This document shows positions 53,483 through 62,700 of a stretch of DNA of 64,000 bases, one piece after another. Below the pieces are notes generated by a model. That model was given only the letters and a program-made list of their open reading frames with translations. It was not told the DNA's origin and searched no databases. The position numbers and the translations under genes are program-made. Numbering within the stretch: position 1 is the stretch's first letter; every line of letters starts with the position of its first letter. The stretch comes from Candidatus Solirubrobacter pratensis (GTDB taxonomy: Bacteria; Actinomycetota; Thermoleophilia; Solirubrobacterales; Solirubrobacteraceae), in contig NZ_AUEK01000006.1 in NCBI RefSeq assembly GCF_000425945.1, forward strand, positions 1 to 64,000, given 5' to 3'.

Positions 53483-54619
53483 GTGCGCTCCCGCGTCCCA
53501 TCACTCGCCGACGCCGTCGTGCCGCTGCTGGTCGCCGCGGTGATCGTCGCCGCCGGCGTCGTCCACAGCGGCGACGCGCGGGCGCTGCCGCTCGTGCTGA
53601 GCTGCGCGGCCGGCCTCTCGCTGTTCGGCCGCCGTCGCCGGCCCGCGGCGACGCTCGCCGTCTCGGGCGCGCTCACGCTCGTCCTGCTGCACGTCGAGCC
53701 CGGCGCGGGCGCGACCGCGGTCATCGCGCCGGCCGTCGCGCTGTACTCGCTCGCGCTGCGCGGAGGCGTCCGCGCGCGAGTCGTCGCCGCCGTCGCGGCG
53801 GTCGCCGCCGTCGTCGTGGCCGACGCCCTCCACGGCGGCGGGCCGACGATCCTGCAGACGCTCGGGCACGTCCTCCTGGTCGCGATCCCGCTGCTGATCG
53901 CCGACGTCCACCGCATCCGCCACGCGAACCTCGCGCTGCTGCAGGAGCGCCTCGCGCTGGCGGAGCGCACGCGCGAGCACGAGGCGGTGCGGCGGGCCGA
54001 GCAGGAGCGGCTGGCCATCGCCCGCGACCTGCACGACGTGATCGCCCACACGCTCACGGTCATCAACGTCCAGGCGTCCACGGCGGGGCAGCTGCTCGAG
54101 CGCGATCCCGCGCACGTGCGGGGCGCGCTCGACACGATCGAGGAAGCCAGCCGAGACGCGATCGACGAGCTGCGCGCGATCCTCGGGGTGTTGCGCGGGA
54201 GCGAGGGCGGTGCGGCACCGCTGCGGCCCGCGCCGGGCCTCGACGACGTCCCGGAGCTGGTCCGGCGCACGCGCGAGGACGGCGTCGAGGTGCGCATGGC
54301 GACGGTCGGTGGGCAGGCGCAGCGCGTGCCCGAGGCGGTGTCGCTCGCGGCCTACCGGATCCTGCAGGAGTCGCTGACCAACGCCCGCCGCCACGCCGCG
54401 GGTGCGGCGGTCGAGGTCACGCTGTCGTTCGAACCGGACCGGGTGCGGGTGGCGATCGAGAACGGCGAGGGCACGCCCGACGCGGCGAACGGGCACGGGC
54501 CCGGCGTCGGGATCATGGGCATGACCGAACGAGCCGTCGCCACCGGCGGGACGCTGACCGCGCGCCGGCTCGCGCGCGGGTTCCGGGTCGACGCCGAGCT
54601 CCCATACGCCCGCTCGTGA
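53483..54619 (+). CDS. Membrane sensor histidine kinase (HisKA_3)
   Basis: A 378-residue kinase with an N-terminal membrane region of about four or five helices (residues ~10-135) and no large sensor loop, the intramembrane-sensing style. HisKA_3 His in ERLAIARDLHDVIAHTLTVI; HATPase_c ILQESLTNARRHAAG, VRVAIENGEG and GVGIMGMTERAVATGG. It phosphorylates the LuxR regulator encoded next (1138-bp gene, 4-base overlap). The divergent ABC exporter is the probable target. Confidence 0.92.
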   Translation: MRSRVPSLADAVVPLLVAAVIVAAGVVHSGDARALPLVLSCAAGLSLFGRRRRPAATLAVSGALTLVLLHVEPGAGATAVIAPAVALYSLALRGGVRARVVAAVAAVAAVVVADALHGGGPTILQTLGHVLLVAIPLLIADVHRIRHANLALLQERLALAERTREHEAVRRAEQERLAIARDLHDVIAHTLTVINVQASTAGQLLERDPAHVRGALDTIEEASRDAIDELRAILGVLRGSEGGAAPLRPAPGLDDVPELVRRTREDGVEVRMATVGGQAQRVPEAVSLAAYRILQESLTNARRHAAGAAVEVTLSFEPDRVRVAIENGEGTPDAANGHGPGVGIMGMTERAVATGGTLTARRLARGFRVDAELPYARS

Positions 54620-55272
54620 TCCGCGTCCTCGTCGCCGACGACCAGGCCGCAGTCCGGGGCGGCTTCGCGGCGCTGATCGACGCCCAGGACGAGATGCAGG
54701 TCGTCGGGGAGGCGGCCAACGGCCGCGAGGCCATCGACCTCTCGCGGCGCGCCTTCCCGCACGTCGTGCTGATGGACGTCCGCATGCCCGTGCTCGACGG
54801 CCTGGAGGCCACCCGGCGCATCTGCGCGGATCCGCACCTCGAGGCGACGCGCGTCCTGGTCCTCACGACGTTCGACCTCGACGAGTACGTCTACGGCGCG
54901 CTGCGCGCCGGCGCCAGCGGCTTCCTGCTCAAGGACACCCGCCCCGCCGACCTGTTGCGCGCGATCGAGATCGTCGCCGCAGGCGACGCCCTCATCGCCC
55001 CGAGCATCACCCGCCGGCTGATCGCCGAGTTCGCCGCGCGGCGCGATCCTGCCGAGCCGCCGGCCGCCCTCGCCGCGCTGACCGAGCGCGAGCGCGAGAT
55101 CACGCGGCTCGTGGCGGACGGGCTCACGAACGCCGAGATCGCCGGCCGGCTCGTCATCAGCCCGCTGACCGCCAAGACGCACGTCAGCAACGTGCTGCGC
55201 AAGCTCGGCTGCCGCGACCGCGCCGCGCTCGTCGCGCTCGCCTACGAGTCGGGCCTCGTCGCCGCGGGCTGA
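54616..55272 (+). CDS. NarL/LuxR-type response regulator
   Basis: A 218-residue regulator starting with GTG 54616. Receiver VLVADDQAAVRGGFAALI with phospho-Asp in VVLMDVRMPVLDG, Thr/Ser and Lys in TTFDLDEYVYGALRAGASGF and LLKDTRPA. LuxR HTH: LTEREREITRLVADGLTNAE and KTHVSNVLRKLGCRDR. Coupled to the kinase. Confidence 0.94.
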   Translation: MIRVLVADDQAAVRGGFAALIDAQDEMQVVGEAANGREAIDLSRRAFPHVVLMDVRMPVLDGLEATRRICADPHLEATRVLVLTTFDLDEYVYGALRAGASGFLLKDTRPADLLRAIEIVAAGDALIAPSITRRLIAEFAARRDPAEPPAALAALTEREREITRLVADGLTNAEIAGRLVISPLTAKTHVSNVLRKLGCRDRAALVALAYESGLVAAG

Positions 55273-55324
55273 TCTCCCAGGGGAATCTCAGGCTTCTCCG
55301 AGCATCGGCGCCGATCCTCGACGC

Positions 55325-56077
55325 ATGCCGACGACCTCTGAGCCGCGCACGATCCATGTCGAGTCCGTCATGGGGACCGTGGTCTCGCTCGATCTGCGAG
55401 ACGACGGCGCGCACGACGCGGCCGTGGCTGCCGCGATGCGCGAGCTGCACCGGGCCGACGCGCGCTTCAGCACCTATCGCGAGGACAGCGAGATCCGCCG
55501 CCTCGACCGCGGCGAGCTGCGCATCCCGGACGCGTCGCCGGACGTCCGCGAGGTCCTCGATCGCTGCCTCCGGCTGCGCGCCGAGACGAACGGCTACTTC
55601 GACGTGCGCCCGGCGGGGCGGCTGGACCCGTCGGCGCTCGTGAAGGGGTGGGCGGCCCAGCGCGCGGCCGAGATCCTCGTCGCGGGCGGTGCGACGCGCT
55701 TCTGCTTGAACCTCGGCGGCGACGTGATCACGCGCGGGCGCGGCTGGCGCATCGGGATCCAGCATCCGCTCGACCGCACCGCCATCGCCGCTCGGGTGCA
55801 GGCCGACGACCTGGCGGTGGCGACCTCCGGTGCCTACGAGCGCGGCGCGCACATCGTCGACCCGCACATGCGCGCGGCACCTGGCGACGTCCTCTCGGTC
55901 ACGGTGACCGGACCCGACCTCGGCACCGCGGATGCGTACAGCACCGCGGCGTTCGCGATGGGCGCCGCCGGCCCGGCGTGGACGCTGGGGCTCGACGACT
56001 ATGAGGCGATGACGATCCTGGCGGACGCCACGGTGCTGTGCACGCCGGGATTCCCGCTGCTGGAGGACGCCGGATGA
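55325..56077 (+). CDS. apbE: FAD:protein FMN transferase (ApbE)
   Basis: A 250-residue flavin transferase that attaches FMN to a Thr in SGAT-like sites. ESVMGTVVSLDL (N-terminal MGT motif), DARFSTYREDSEI, LDPSALVKGWAAQRA, FCLNLGGDVITRG, AVATSGAYERG, HIVDPHMRAA and DAYSTAAFAMGA match. It lacks a signal peptide or lipobox, so it is probably cytoplasmic or released without processing. It is followed immediately by the ferric-reductase-like protein and an FMN-binding protein, its evident substrate. Confidence 0.93.
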   Translation: MPTTSEPRTIHVESVMGTVVSLDLRDDGAHDAAVAAAMRELHRADARFSTYREDSEIRRLDRGELRIPDASPDVREVLDRCLRLRAETNGYFDVRPAGRLDPSALVKGWAAQRAAEILVAGGATRFCLNLGGDVITRGRGWRIGIQHPLDRTAIAARVQADDLAVATSGAYERGAHIVDPHMRAAPGDVLSVTVTGPDLGTADAYSTAAFAMGAAGPAWTLGLDDYEAMTILADATVLCTPGFPLLEDAG

Positions 56078-57480
56078 GCTCGCAGGCGCTCTGGGCCGGC
56101 TGGGAGCAGGAGGAGCCGGCGGCGGTCCCCGAGCCCGAGCCCGTCGCGGCGCCCCGGCCGCGGCGCCGCCGGCTCGCGCGGCAGCGGCCCCGCGTCGTGG
56201 ACGCGCTCGCAGCGCTCGCCGGGCTCGGGCTCGGCGTCACGCTCGCGCTGGGCATCTCGGCCGAGAGCGCCGGCTCACTGCGCGCTCCCGGCGGCGTCGC
56301 GACCGCGCTCGGGCGCCTCAGCGGGCTGGCCGCGGCGTACGCGATGATCGTCGTCGTCGTGCTCGTCGCGCGCTTCGGGCCGCTGGAGCGCGCGATCGGC
56401 CAGGACCGGCTGGTGCGCTGGCATCGCCGGCTCGGCCCGTGGCCGCTGTACCTGCTGGGCGCGCACGCGGTGCTGATCACAGCCGGCTACGCCGGCGCCG
56501 CGCGCGACGGCCTGCTGCACCAGCTGGGGCAGCTGCTGTGGACCTATCCCGGGATCCTCGCGGCGACCGTCGCGTTCGTGCTCCTGATCGCGGCCGGCGT
56601 GAGCTCCTACCGGCTCGCGCGGCGGCGAATGGCGTACGAGACGTGGTGGTCGGTACATCTGTACACGTACCTGGCGCTGTTCCTGTCGTTCTCGCATCAG
56701 GTCCACACGGGCGCGTCGTTCGTCGGGCACCCGGTCGCCACGTTCTGGTGGACGGCGCTGTGGATCGGCACGCTCGCGCTCGTGCTCGCCTGCCGCGTCG
56801 CGCTGCCGCTGTACCGCTCGCTGCGCCATCGCGTGACGGTCCACGCCGTCGAGCCGGTGGGCCCGCGCACGTACTCCGTCGTCCTGCGCGGACGCCGGCT
56901 GAACCGGATCCCGATCGCCGGCGGCCAGTTCCTGCAGTGGCGCATCCTGCGCCCGGGCCTGTGGTGGCAGGCGCATCCGTACTCGCTGTCGGCCGCGCCG
57001 AAGCCGAATCGGCTGCGGGTGACGGTCAAGGACCTCGGCGACCACAGCGCCGCGCTCGCGGGGCTCAAGCCCGGCACGCGCGTCGCCTTCGAGGGACCCT
57101 ACGGCGCGTTCACGGCCGATGCGCGTCGCGGCGATCGCGTGCTGCTGATCGGCGCCGGGGTCGGGATCACACCGATTCGCGCCCTGCTCGAGGAGCTGCC
57201 CAAGCGCGTCGACGTCGTCGTCGTGCTGCGCGCGTCGCGTCGCGAGGAGCTCCTCCTGCGCGACGAGATCGCCGCGCTCGTCAGCGCCAGACGCGGGACC
57301 CTGCACGAGCTCGTCGGCCCGCGCGAGCAGGTCGACCTCGACGCCGTCCTCGCCCGCGAGCTGACCGACCGCGACGTCTACGTCTGCGGGCCCGGCGGCT
57401 TCACCACCGCCGTCACCGCCGCCGCCCGCGCGGCCGGCGTCCCCGGCGACCGCATCCACCACGAGTCCTTCGCCTTCTGA
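56074..57480 (+). CDS. Ferric-reductase-like membrane flavoprotein
   Basis: A 468-residue protein. Six helices (residues ~45-250) form a ferric-reductase-like (FRE/NOX-type) domain with His pairs in RWHRRLGPWPLYLLGAHAVL and WWSVHLYTYLALFLSFSHQV for heme binding. The C-terminal FAD/NAD(P) module has HPYSLSAAPK (FAD site), LLIGAGVGITPIRALLEELP (NAD(P) site) and YVCGPGGFT. It takes electrons from cytoplasmic NAD(P)H across the membrane, most likely to the FMN protein that follows. It overlaps apbE by 4 bases. Confidence 0.9.
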   Translation: MSSQALWAGWEQEEPAAVPEPEPVAAPRPRRRRLARQRPRVVDALAALAGLGLGVTLALGISAESAGSLRAPGGVATALGRLSGLAAAYAMIVVVVLVARFGPLERAIGQDRLVRWHRRLGPWPLYLLGAHAVLITAGYAGAARDGLLHQLGQLLWTYPGILAATVAFVLLIAAGVSSYRLARRRMAYETWWSVHLYTYLALFLSFSHQVHTGASFVGHPVATFWWTALWIGTLALVLACRVALPLYRSLRHRVTVHAVEPVGPRTYSVVLRGRRLNRIPIAGGQFLQWRILRPGLWWQAHPYSLSAAPKPNRLRVTVKDLGDHSAALAGLKPGTRVAFEGPYGAFTADARRGDRVLLIGAGVGITPIRALLEELPKRVDVVVVLRASRREELLLRDEIAALVSARRGTLHELVGPREQVDLDAVLARELTDRDVYVCGPGGFTTAVTAAARAAGVPGDRIHHESFAF

Positions 57481-57482
57481 GC

Positions 57483-58013
57483 ATGCGCCGAGCCCCCATC
57501 GTCCTCACCGCCACCGCCGCCGGCCTCGCGGCCGTCCTGAGCTTCAAGCCCCACGAGCCGGCGCTGCCCAGCGCCGCCGCGAGCGCGGCGACGCCCGCCG
57601 CCACGGCCACGACGCCCGCCGGCGCTGGAGCGTCGCCCTCGGGCAGCAGCGGCTCGAGCGGCACGCGCACCGCCACCGGGGACGTGGTCCCCACGCAATA
57701 CGGCAATGCCCAGGTCCGCGTGACCGTCACGGACGGCAAGATCACGAAGATCGAGCCGCTCCAGCTGCAGGGCAACGACCCCAAGTCCGTCGCCATCTCC
57801 AGCTACGCCGAGCCGCTCCTGCGCCAGAGCGCGCTCGCCAAGCAGAGCGCCGCGATCGACACCGTCAGCGGCGCCACCTTCACGAGCGCGAGCTATGAGG
57901 CCTCGCTGCAGTCCGCGCTCGACAAGCTCGGCTTCAAGGCCGCCGACGGATCCCGCGCAAGCACCTCCATGCCCGACATCCAAGACCACCACGGCGGCCC
58001 CTTCGGGCGCTGA
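57483..58013 (+). CDS. Exported FMN-binding protein (covalent flavin acceptor)
   Basis: A 176-residue protein. N-terminal hydrophobic signal (APIVLTATAAGLAAVLSF), then a Ser/Ala/Thr/Pro-rich linker (~30-66), then an FMN_bind domain (GNAQVRVTVTDGKITKIEPL) ending in the flavinylation motif DTVSGATFTSASY, where T132 is the expected ApbE target. It starts 2 bases after the reductase stop. It would pass electrons on the outer face to an acceptor not encoded nearby. Confidence 0.9.
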   Translation: MRRAPIVLTATAAGLAAVLSFKPHEPALPSAAASAATPAATATTPAGAGASPSGSSGSSGTRTATGDVVPTQYGNAQVRVTVTDGKITKIEPLQLQGNDPKSVAISSYAEPLLRQSALAKQSAAIDTVSGATFTSASYEASLQSALDKLGFKAADGSRASTSMPDIQDHHGGPFGR

Positions 58014-58402
58014 CCGCATCCGCGGGCCGCTCGTCCGGTGCCCAGTCCCAGACCAGCTCGTGGACGACGCGGTCAACCGCCTGATATGCGCCCGGGCGCG
58101 CGCTCGCTCGGCGGCGACTCGGCTTCGACGGGCTTGAGCGCCGATCGCCCGCAGGATCGGCAGCGCGCGATCCGCTCGACCGCGCTCGGCGGCAGGTCGG
58201 TCTCGTACCTGGTGATGACGGTGACCGCGAGGGCGAGCGCGAGCGTCGGGATCCCGAGCGTCGCCGCCGAGCGGCGTTCGTCGCGGCGCCGGTCAGTCGT
58301 GGCCATGCCGATCGGCCACCCAGGCGGCGCGCGCCCTCGCCGCGCCGGTCACTCGGCTTACGAGAACGCGCGCTCGCGGCGGGTGGCGGGTACCTCGCTC
58401 CC
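58014..58402. other. Intergenic; possible short transporter remnant on the minus strand
   Basis: 389 bases without a convincing gene. A minus-strand frame 58306-58073 starts ATTDRRRDERRSAATLGIPT and has one hydrophobic stretch that resembles the first helix of some MFS proteins, then loses resemblance. No ribosome binding site stands out. I regard it as a decayed fragment at most. Confidence 0.35.
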
Positions 58403-59494
58403 ATGCGTGAGCAGGCGCCCCTCCAGGGGCTCGACGTCAGCGTGTTCGAGATCCCCACCGACCAGCCGGAGTCCGATGGCACGCTGGAGTGGGACTCGAC
58501 GACCGTGGTGGTCGTCGAGGCTCGCGCCGGCGGCGAGACTGGACTCGGCTACACCTACGCCCAGCGCGGCGCCGCCGACGTGATCGCCGGAAAGCTCGCC
58601 GGCGCCGTCGAGGGCCTCGACGCGCTGGCGCCGCAGGCCGCCTGGGCCGCGATGACGCGGGCGGTGCGCAACTCGCTCTCGAGTGGGCTGTGCGGCTACG
58701 CGATCTCAGCCGTCGACGTCGCGCTGCACGACCTCAAGGCGCGCCTGCTCGGCGTATCGCTCGCCGACCTGCTCGGGCGCTGGCACGACGGCGTCGACCT
58801 CTACGGCTCGGGCGGCTTCACGTCGTACTCGCTCGACCAGCTGCGCCGCCAGGCCGAGGGATGGATGGAGGCGGGCTTCGACAAGGTCAAGATCAAGGTG
58901 GGCCGCGATCCCGGCGCCGACGCCGAGCGCCTCGCCGCCGTGCGGGACGCGATCGGGCCCGGCGTGCAGCTGATGGTCGACGCCAACGGCGCGTTCACGC
59001 CCGCGCGCGCGCTGGCGGCGGCCCACGGGCCGTATGCCGGCGTCACCTGGTTCGAGGAGCCCGTCTCCTCCGACGACCACGACGGGCTGCGCCGCGTCCG
59101 CGACGGCGCCCCCGCCGGCATGCAGATCGCGGCGGGCGAGTACGGCACCGACGTGTTCCACTTCCAGCGCCTGCTCGCCGCGGGCGCGGTCGACGTGCTC
59201 CAGGCCGACGTGACCCGCTGCGGCGGCGTGACCGGCGTGCTGCGCGCCGACGCGCTCGCCAAGGCCCACTGCCTGCCGCTCTCGGCGCACTGCGCGCCGG
59301 CGGTGAGCGCGCACGTCTTCGCCGCCTGCGAGACGGCGGTTCACCTCGAGTACTTCCACGACCACGTGCGGATCGAGTCGCTGCTCTTCGACGGGACGCG
59401 GTCACCCGACGGCGGCCGGCTCGTGCCCGACCGCGACCGGGCGGGCCTCGGCATCGAGCTCAAGCGCGCCGACGCCGACCGCTTCCGCGCCTGA
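58403..59494 (+). CDS. Enolase-superfamily sugar-acid dehydratase or racemase (MR/MLE type)
   Basis: A 363-residue protein. Catalytic KxK in DKVKIKVGRDPG, metal ligands in LMVDANGAF (Asp), WFEEPVSSDDHDG (Glu) and IAAGEYGTDV (Glu), and catalytic His/Asp region LQADVTRCGGVTG plus LSAHCAPAVS. The N-terminal VFEIPTDQPESDGTLEWDST is the capping domain of the mandelate-racemase group. Members dehydrate or racemise sugar acids; the exact substrate is unknown. ATG 58403. Confidence 0.9.
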   Translation: MREQAPLQGLDVSVFEIPTDQPESDGTLEWDSTTVVVVEARAGGETGLGYTYAQRGAADVIAGKLAGAVEGLDALAPQAAWAAMTRAVRNSLSSGLCGYAISAVDVALHDLKARLLGVSLADLLGRWHDGVDLYGSGGFTSYSLDQLRRQAEGWMEAGFDKVKIKVGRDPGADAERLAAVRDAIGPGVQLMVDANGAFTPARALAAAHGPYAGVTWFEEPVSSDDHDGLRRVRDGAPAGMQIAAGEYGTDVFHFQRLLAAGAVDVLQADVTRCGGVTGVLRADALAKAHCLPLSAHCAPAVSAHVFAACETAVHLEYFHDHVRIESLLFDGTRSPDGGRLVPDRDRAGLGIELKRADADRFRA

Positions 59495-59519
59495 CGCCGG
59501 CCGCGACCGCGGCGGCGCC

Positions 59520-59653
59520 CGTGACGACGCGCCGCACATCCGCATCGAGCAGGCCCGGCAGCTGGCGCAGGGCTCATGGCGGGCGATCCGCACCGCGGCC
59601 GCATCATCAAGGAGGCGGTCAAGGGCAAGGTGGAGGAGTTGCTCCAGCGCTGA
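59520..59653 (+). pseudogene. Frameshifted C-terminal remnant of a TPP-dependent enzyme
   Basis: One frame encodes DDAPHIRIEQARQLAQGSW and a second, from ATG 59576, encodes AGDPHRGRIIKEAVKGKVEE with stop at 59651. Joined, they resemble the end of thiamine-diphosphate (pyruvate-oxidase-like) enzymes that finish PPHIT-EQA...GDPNxGxIIxxxxKxKxxE. No other part of such a gene is present. The fragment lies between the enolase-family gene and the formate dehydrogenase promoter. Confidence 0.4.
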
Positions 59654-59660
59654 GCGTCGC

Positions 59661-59676
59661 TGTAAGCGCACTTACA
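59661..59676. promoter_or_regulatory. CRP/FNR-type palindrome upstream of formate dehydrogenase
   Basis: TGTAA-N6-TTACA is a perfect 5+5 palindrome, and the symmetry extends to 9-base arms (59658-59666 and 59671-59679) with loop CGCA. Its 3' edge is 42 bases before the GTG start of fdhA. The half-site and spacing are those of CRP/FNR-superfamily operators. It might also act as a hairpin terminator for the region upstream, although it has no T-run. Confidence 0.55.
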
Positions 59677-59718
59677 GCGGCGGTTCGAAGCCGCCCCGCG
59701 GGGGATAGGCATGCGCCC

Positions 59719-62700
59719 GTGAATCGGCGCCTGCCTGCACTGCTGCGACAGTTCGGCCGCGACCCGCTCGGCCTCGGGCCGGCTGCGCAGTCGAGGCATT
59801 CGCGCGAACTGAAGGCCCGGACCGCCTCGGCCGACCGCGTGGTGCAGTCGGTCTGTCCGTTCTGCGCGGTGGGATGCGGCCAGAAGGTCTACGTCAAGGA
59901 CGAGAAGGTCGTCCAGATCGAGGGCGATCCGGACTCGCCGATCAGCCGCGGGCGGCTGTGCCCGAAGGGGGCGGCCTCGGAGAACCTGGTCAACAGCCCG
60001 CTGCGCGAGAAAAAGGTCAAGTACCGGCCGCCGCACGCGACTGCGTGGCAGGAGCTCGACCTCGAGCGCGCCATGGACATGATCGCCGACCGCGTCGTGC
60101 AGACGCGCGCGCAGACGTGGGAGGCGGCCAACGCGCAGGGCCAGCCCTTGAACCGCACGCTCGGTATGGCCTTTCTCGGCGGCGCGACGCTCGACACCGA
60201 GGAGAACTACCTGATCAAGAAGTTCTTCACGGCGGCCGGCGCGGTGTCGATCGAGAACCAGGCGCGCATATGACACTCCTCCACGGTCCCCGGTCTGGGG
60301 ACCTCGTTCGGGCGCGGCGGTGCCACCACGTTCCAGCAGGACCTGCAGAACTCCGACTGCATCGTGATCATGGGCTCCAACATGGCCGAGCAGCACCCGG
60401 TGGGCTTCCAGTGGGTGGTCGAGGCCAAGGAACGCGGGGCGCAGGTCTTCCACATCGACCCTCGGTACACGCGCACGAGCGCGATCGCCGACGTGCACAT
60501 ACCGCTGCGCACGGGCTCCGACATCGCATTCCTCGGCGGCGTCATCAACCACATCCTCAGCACGGGCTCGGAGTTCCGCGAGTACGTCCAGCACTTCACG
60601 AACGCGCCGGTGATCCTCAAGGAGGAGTTCCGTGACACCGAGCAGCTGAACGGGTTCTTCTCCGGCTGGAACGAGGACGACGGCGCATACGAGGTCGACA
60701 GCTGGGGCTACCGCGGCACCTCCGGCGAGTTGGCGGCAGGCAAGCACGAGCAGGTCGCCGACGTCTCCGGCGATCAGGCCCACGGCGCCCACGGCATGGA
60801 GCTCGAGCGCGGCGAGCCGCCGGAGCTCGACATGGAGCTCGAGCACCCGATGTGCGTCTTCCAGGTGCTCCAGCGCCACTACGCGCGCTACACGCCCGAG
60901 TACGTCGAGCGCGTCTGCGGCGTCCCGCGCGAGCGCTTCCTGCAGGTCGCGGAGGCGCTCTGCCGCAACTCGGGCCCCGAGCGCACGGCGGCCTTCTGCT
61001 ACGCGGTCGGCTGGACGCAGCACACGACCGGCGTGCAGATCATCCGCGCCGCCTCGATCATCCAGCTGCTGCTCGGCAACATCGGGCGCCCCGGCGGCGG
61101 CATCCTCGCGCTGCGCGGGCACGCGAACATCCAGGGCTCGACCGACATCCCGACGCTGTACGACATCCTCCCGAGCTACATCCCGATGCCGCATCCGATG
61201 TCAGGCGGCGACCTCGACCAGTTCGTCGACAAGAACGGTCCCAAGACGGGTGTGTGGGGCGATCTGAAGGCCTACACCGTCTCGCTCCTGAAGGCCTGGT
61301 TCGGTGACGCCGCGACCGCCGCGAACGGCTTCGGCTTCCCATGGCTGCCGCGGATCAACGGCGACCACTCGCACTACGCGATGCTGCTGCGGATGGTCGA
61401 CGGCGCCTGCCGCGGCTTCATCTGCGCGGGTCAGAACCCGGTCGTCGGGTCCGCCAACTCGACGCTGGTGCGCAAGGCGCTGCGCAGCCTCGATTGGCTC
61501 GTCGTCCGCGACCTCAACGAGGTCGAGACGGCCGCCTTCTGGTACGACAGCCCCGAGATCGAAGCGGGCGCGCTGCGCCCCGAGGACATCGGCACCGAGG
61601 TGTTCTTCATGCCCGCCGCCGCCCACACCGAGAAGGACGGCACCTTCACGAACACGCAGCGGCTGCTTCAGTGGCACCACAAGGCGGTCGAGCCGCCCGG
61701 GGACTGCCGCTCGGAGCTGTGGTTCACGTACCACCTCGGCCGCCGCATCCGCGACCGGCTCGCCGACTCCACGCTCGAGCGCGACCGGCCCCTGCGGGCC
61801 CTGACGTGGGACTACCCGACGCAGGGGCCGCAGGACGAGCCCGACGCCGAGGCCGTGCTCCAGGAGGTCAACGGCCGCCACAGCGACGGATCGTTCGTGA
61901 GCAAGTACCAGGAGCTCGAGGAGGACGGCTCGACCACCTGCGGCTCGTGGCTGCATGCCGGCATCTACGCCGACGGCGTCAACCAGACCGCACGGCGGCG
62001 GCCGCACGGCGAGCAGAACTGGATCGCACCCGAGTGGGGCTGGGCGTGGCCGTCGAACCGCCGGATCCTCTACAACCGCGCGTCGGCGCGGCCCGATGGG
62101 ACGCCGTGGTCCGAACGCAAGCGCTACGTCTGGTGGGACGCGGCCGAAGGCAAGTGGACCTCACTCGGCGACGACCCGGACTTCACGCCCGACAAGGCGC
62201 CCGACTACGTCCCCGAGGAAGGGGCGACGGGGGCGCAGGCGCTGCGCGGCACCACCCCGTTCATCGCCCATCCCGACGGCCTCGGCTGGCTGTACGCGCC
62301 GAGCGGCCTCGTCGACGGGCCGCTGCCGACGCACTACGAGCCGCACGAGTCGCCCGTCGCCAACGCGTTCTATCCGGTCAACGCGAACCCGACCCGGCAA
62401 CGGCTGCGCGACGACGACAACCCGTACCACCCGCCCGAGTCCGGCGTCTTCCCGTTCGTGCTGACGACCTACCGCCTCACCGAGCACCACACCGCGGGCG
62501 GCATGTCGCGCTCGGTGCCGTATCTGGCCGAGCTGCAGCCGGAGCTGTTCGTCGAGGTCAGCCCGGAGCTCGCCGCCGCGCGTGGTCTCGACCACGCCGG
62601 CTGGGCCACGATCGTCACGGCGCGCTCGGCGATCGAGGCGCGCGTGATGGTGACCGACCGGCTGCGGCCGCTGGCCGTCGACGGCCGTGAGATCCACCAG

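Noticed and set aside
58073..58306. A 77-codon minus-strand ORF with an MFS-like first helix
   Set aside because: Only one short hydrophobic stretch fits, with no ribosome binding site; kept as a possible remnant in the intergenic entry.
58489..60273. A 594-codon plus-strand frame ending at the TGA
   Set aside because: Its first two-thirds are a shadow of the enolase-family gene; only codons from 59719 belong to fdhA.
59341..61194. A 617-codon minus-strand frame over the formate dehydrogenase gene
   Set aside because: Shadow of fdhA on the other strand; composition is typical of reverse-complement frames.
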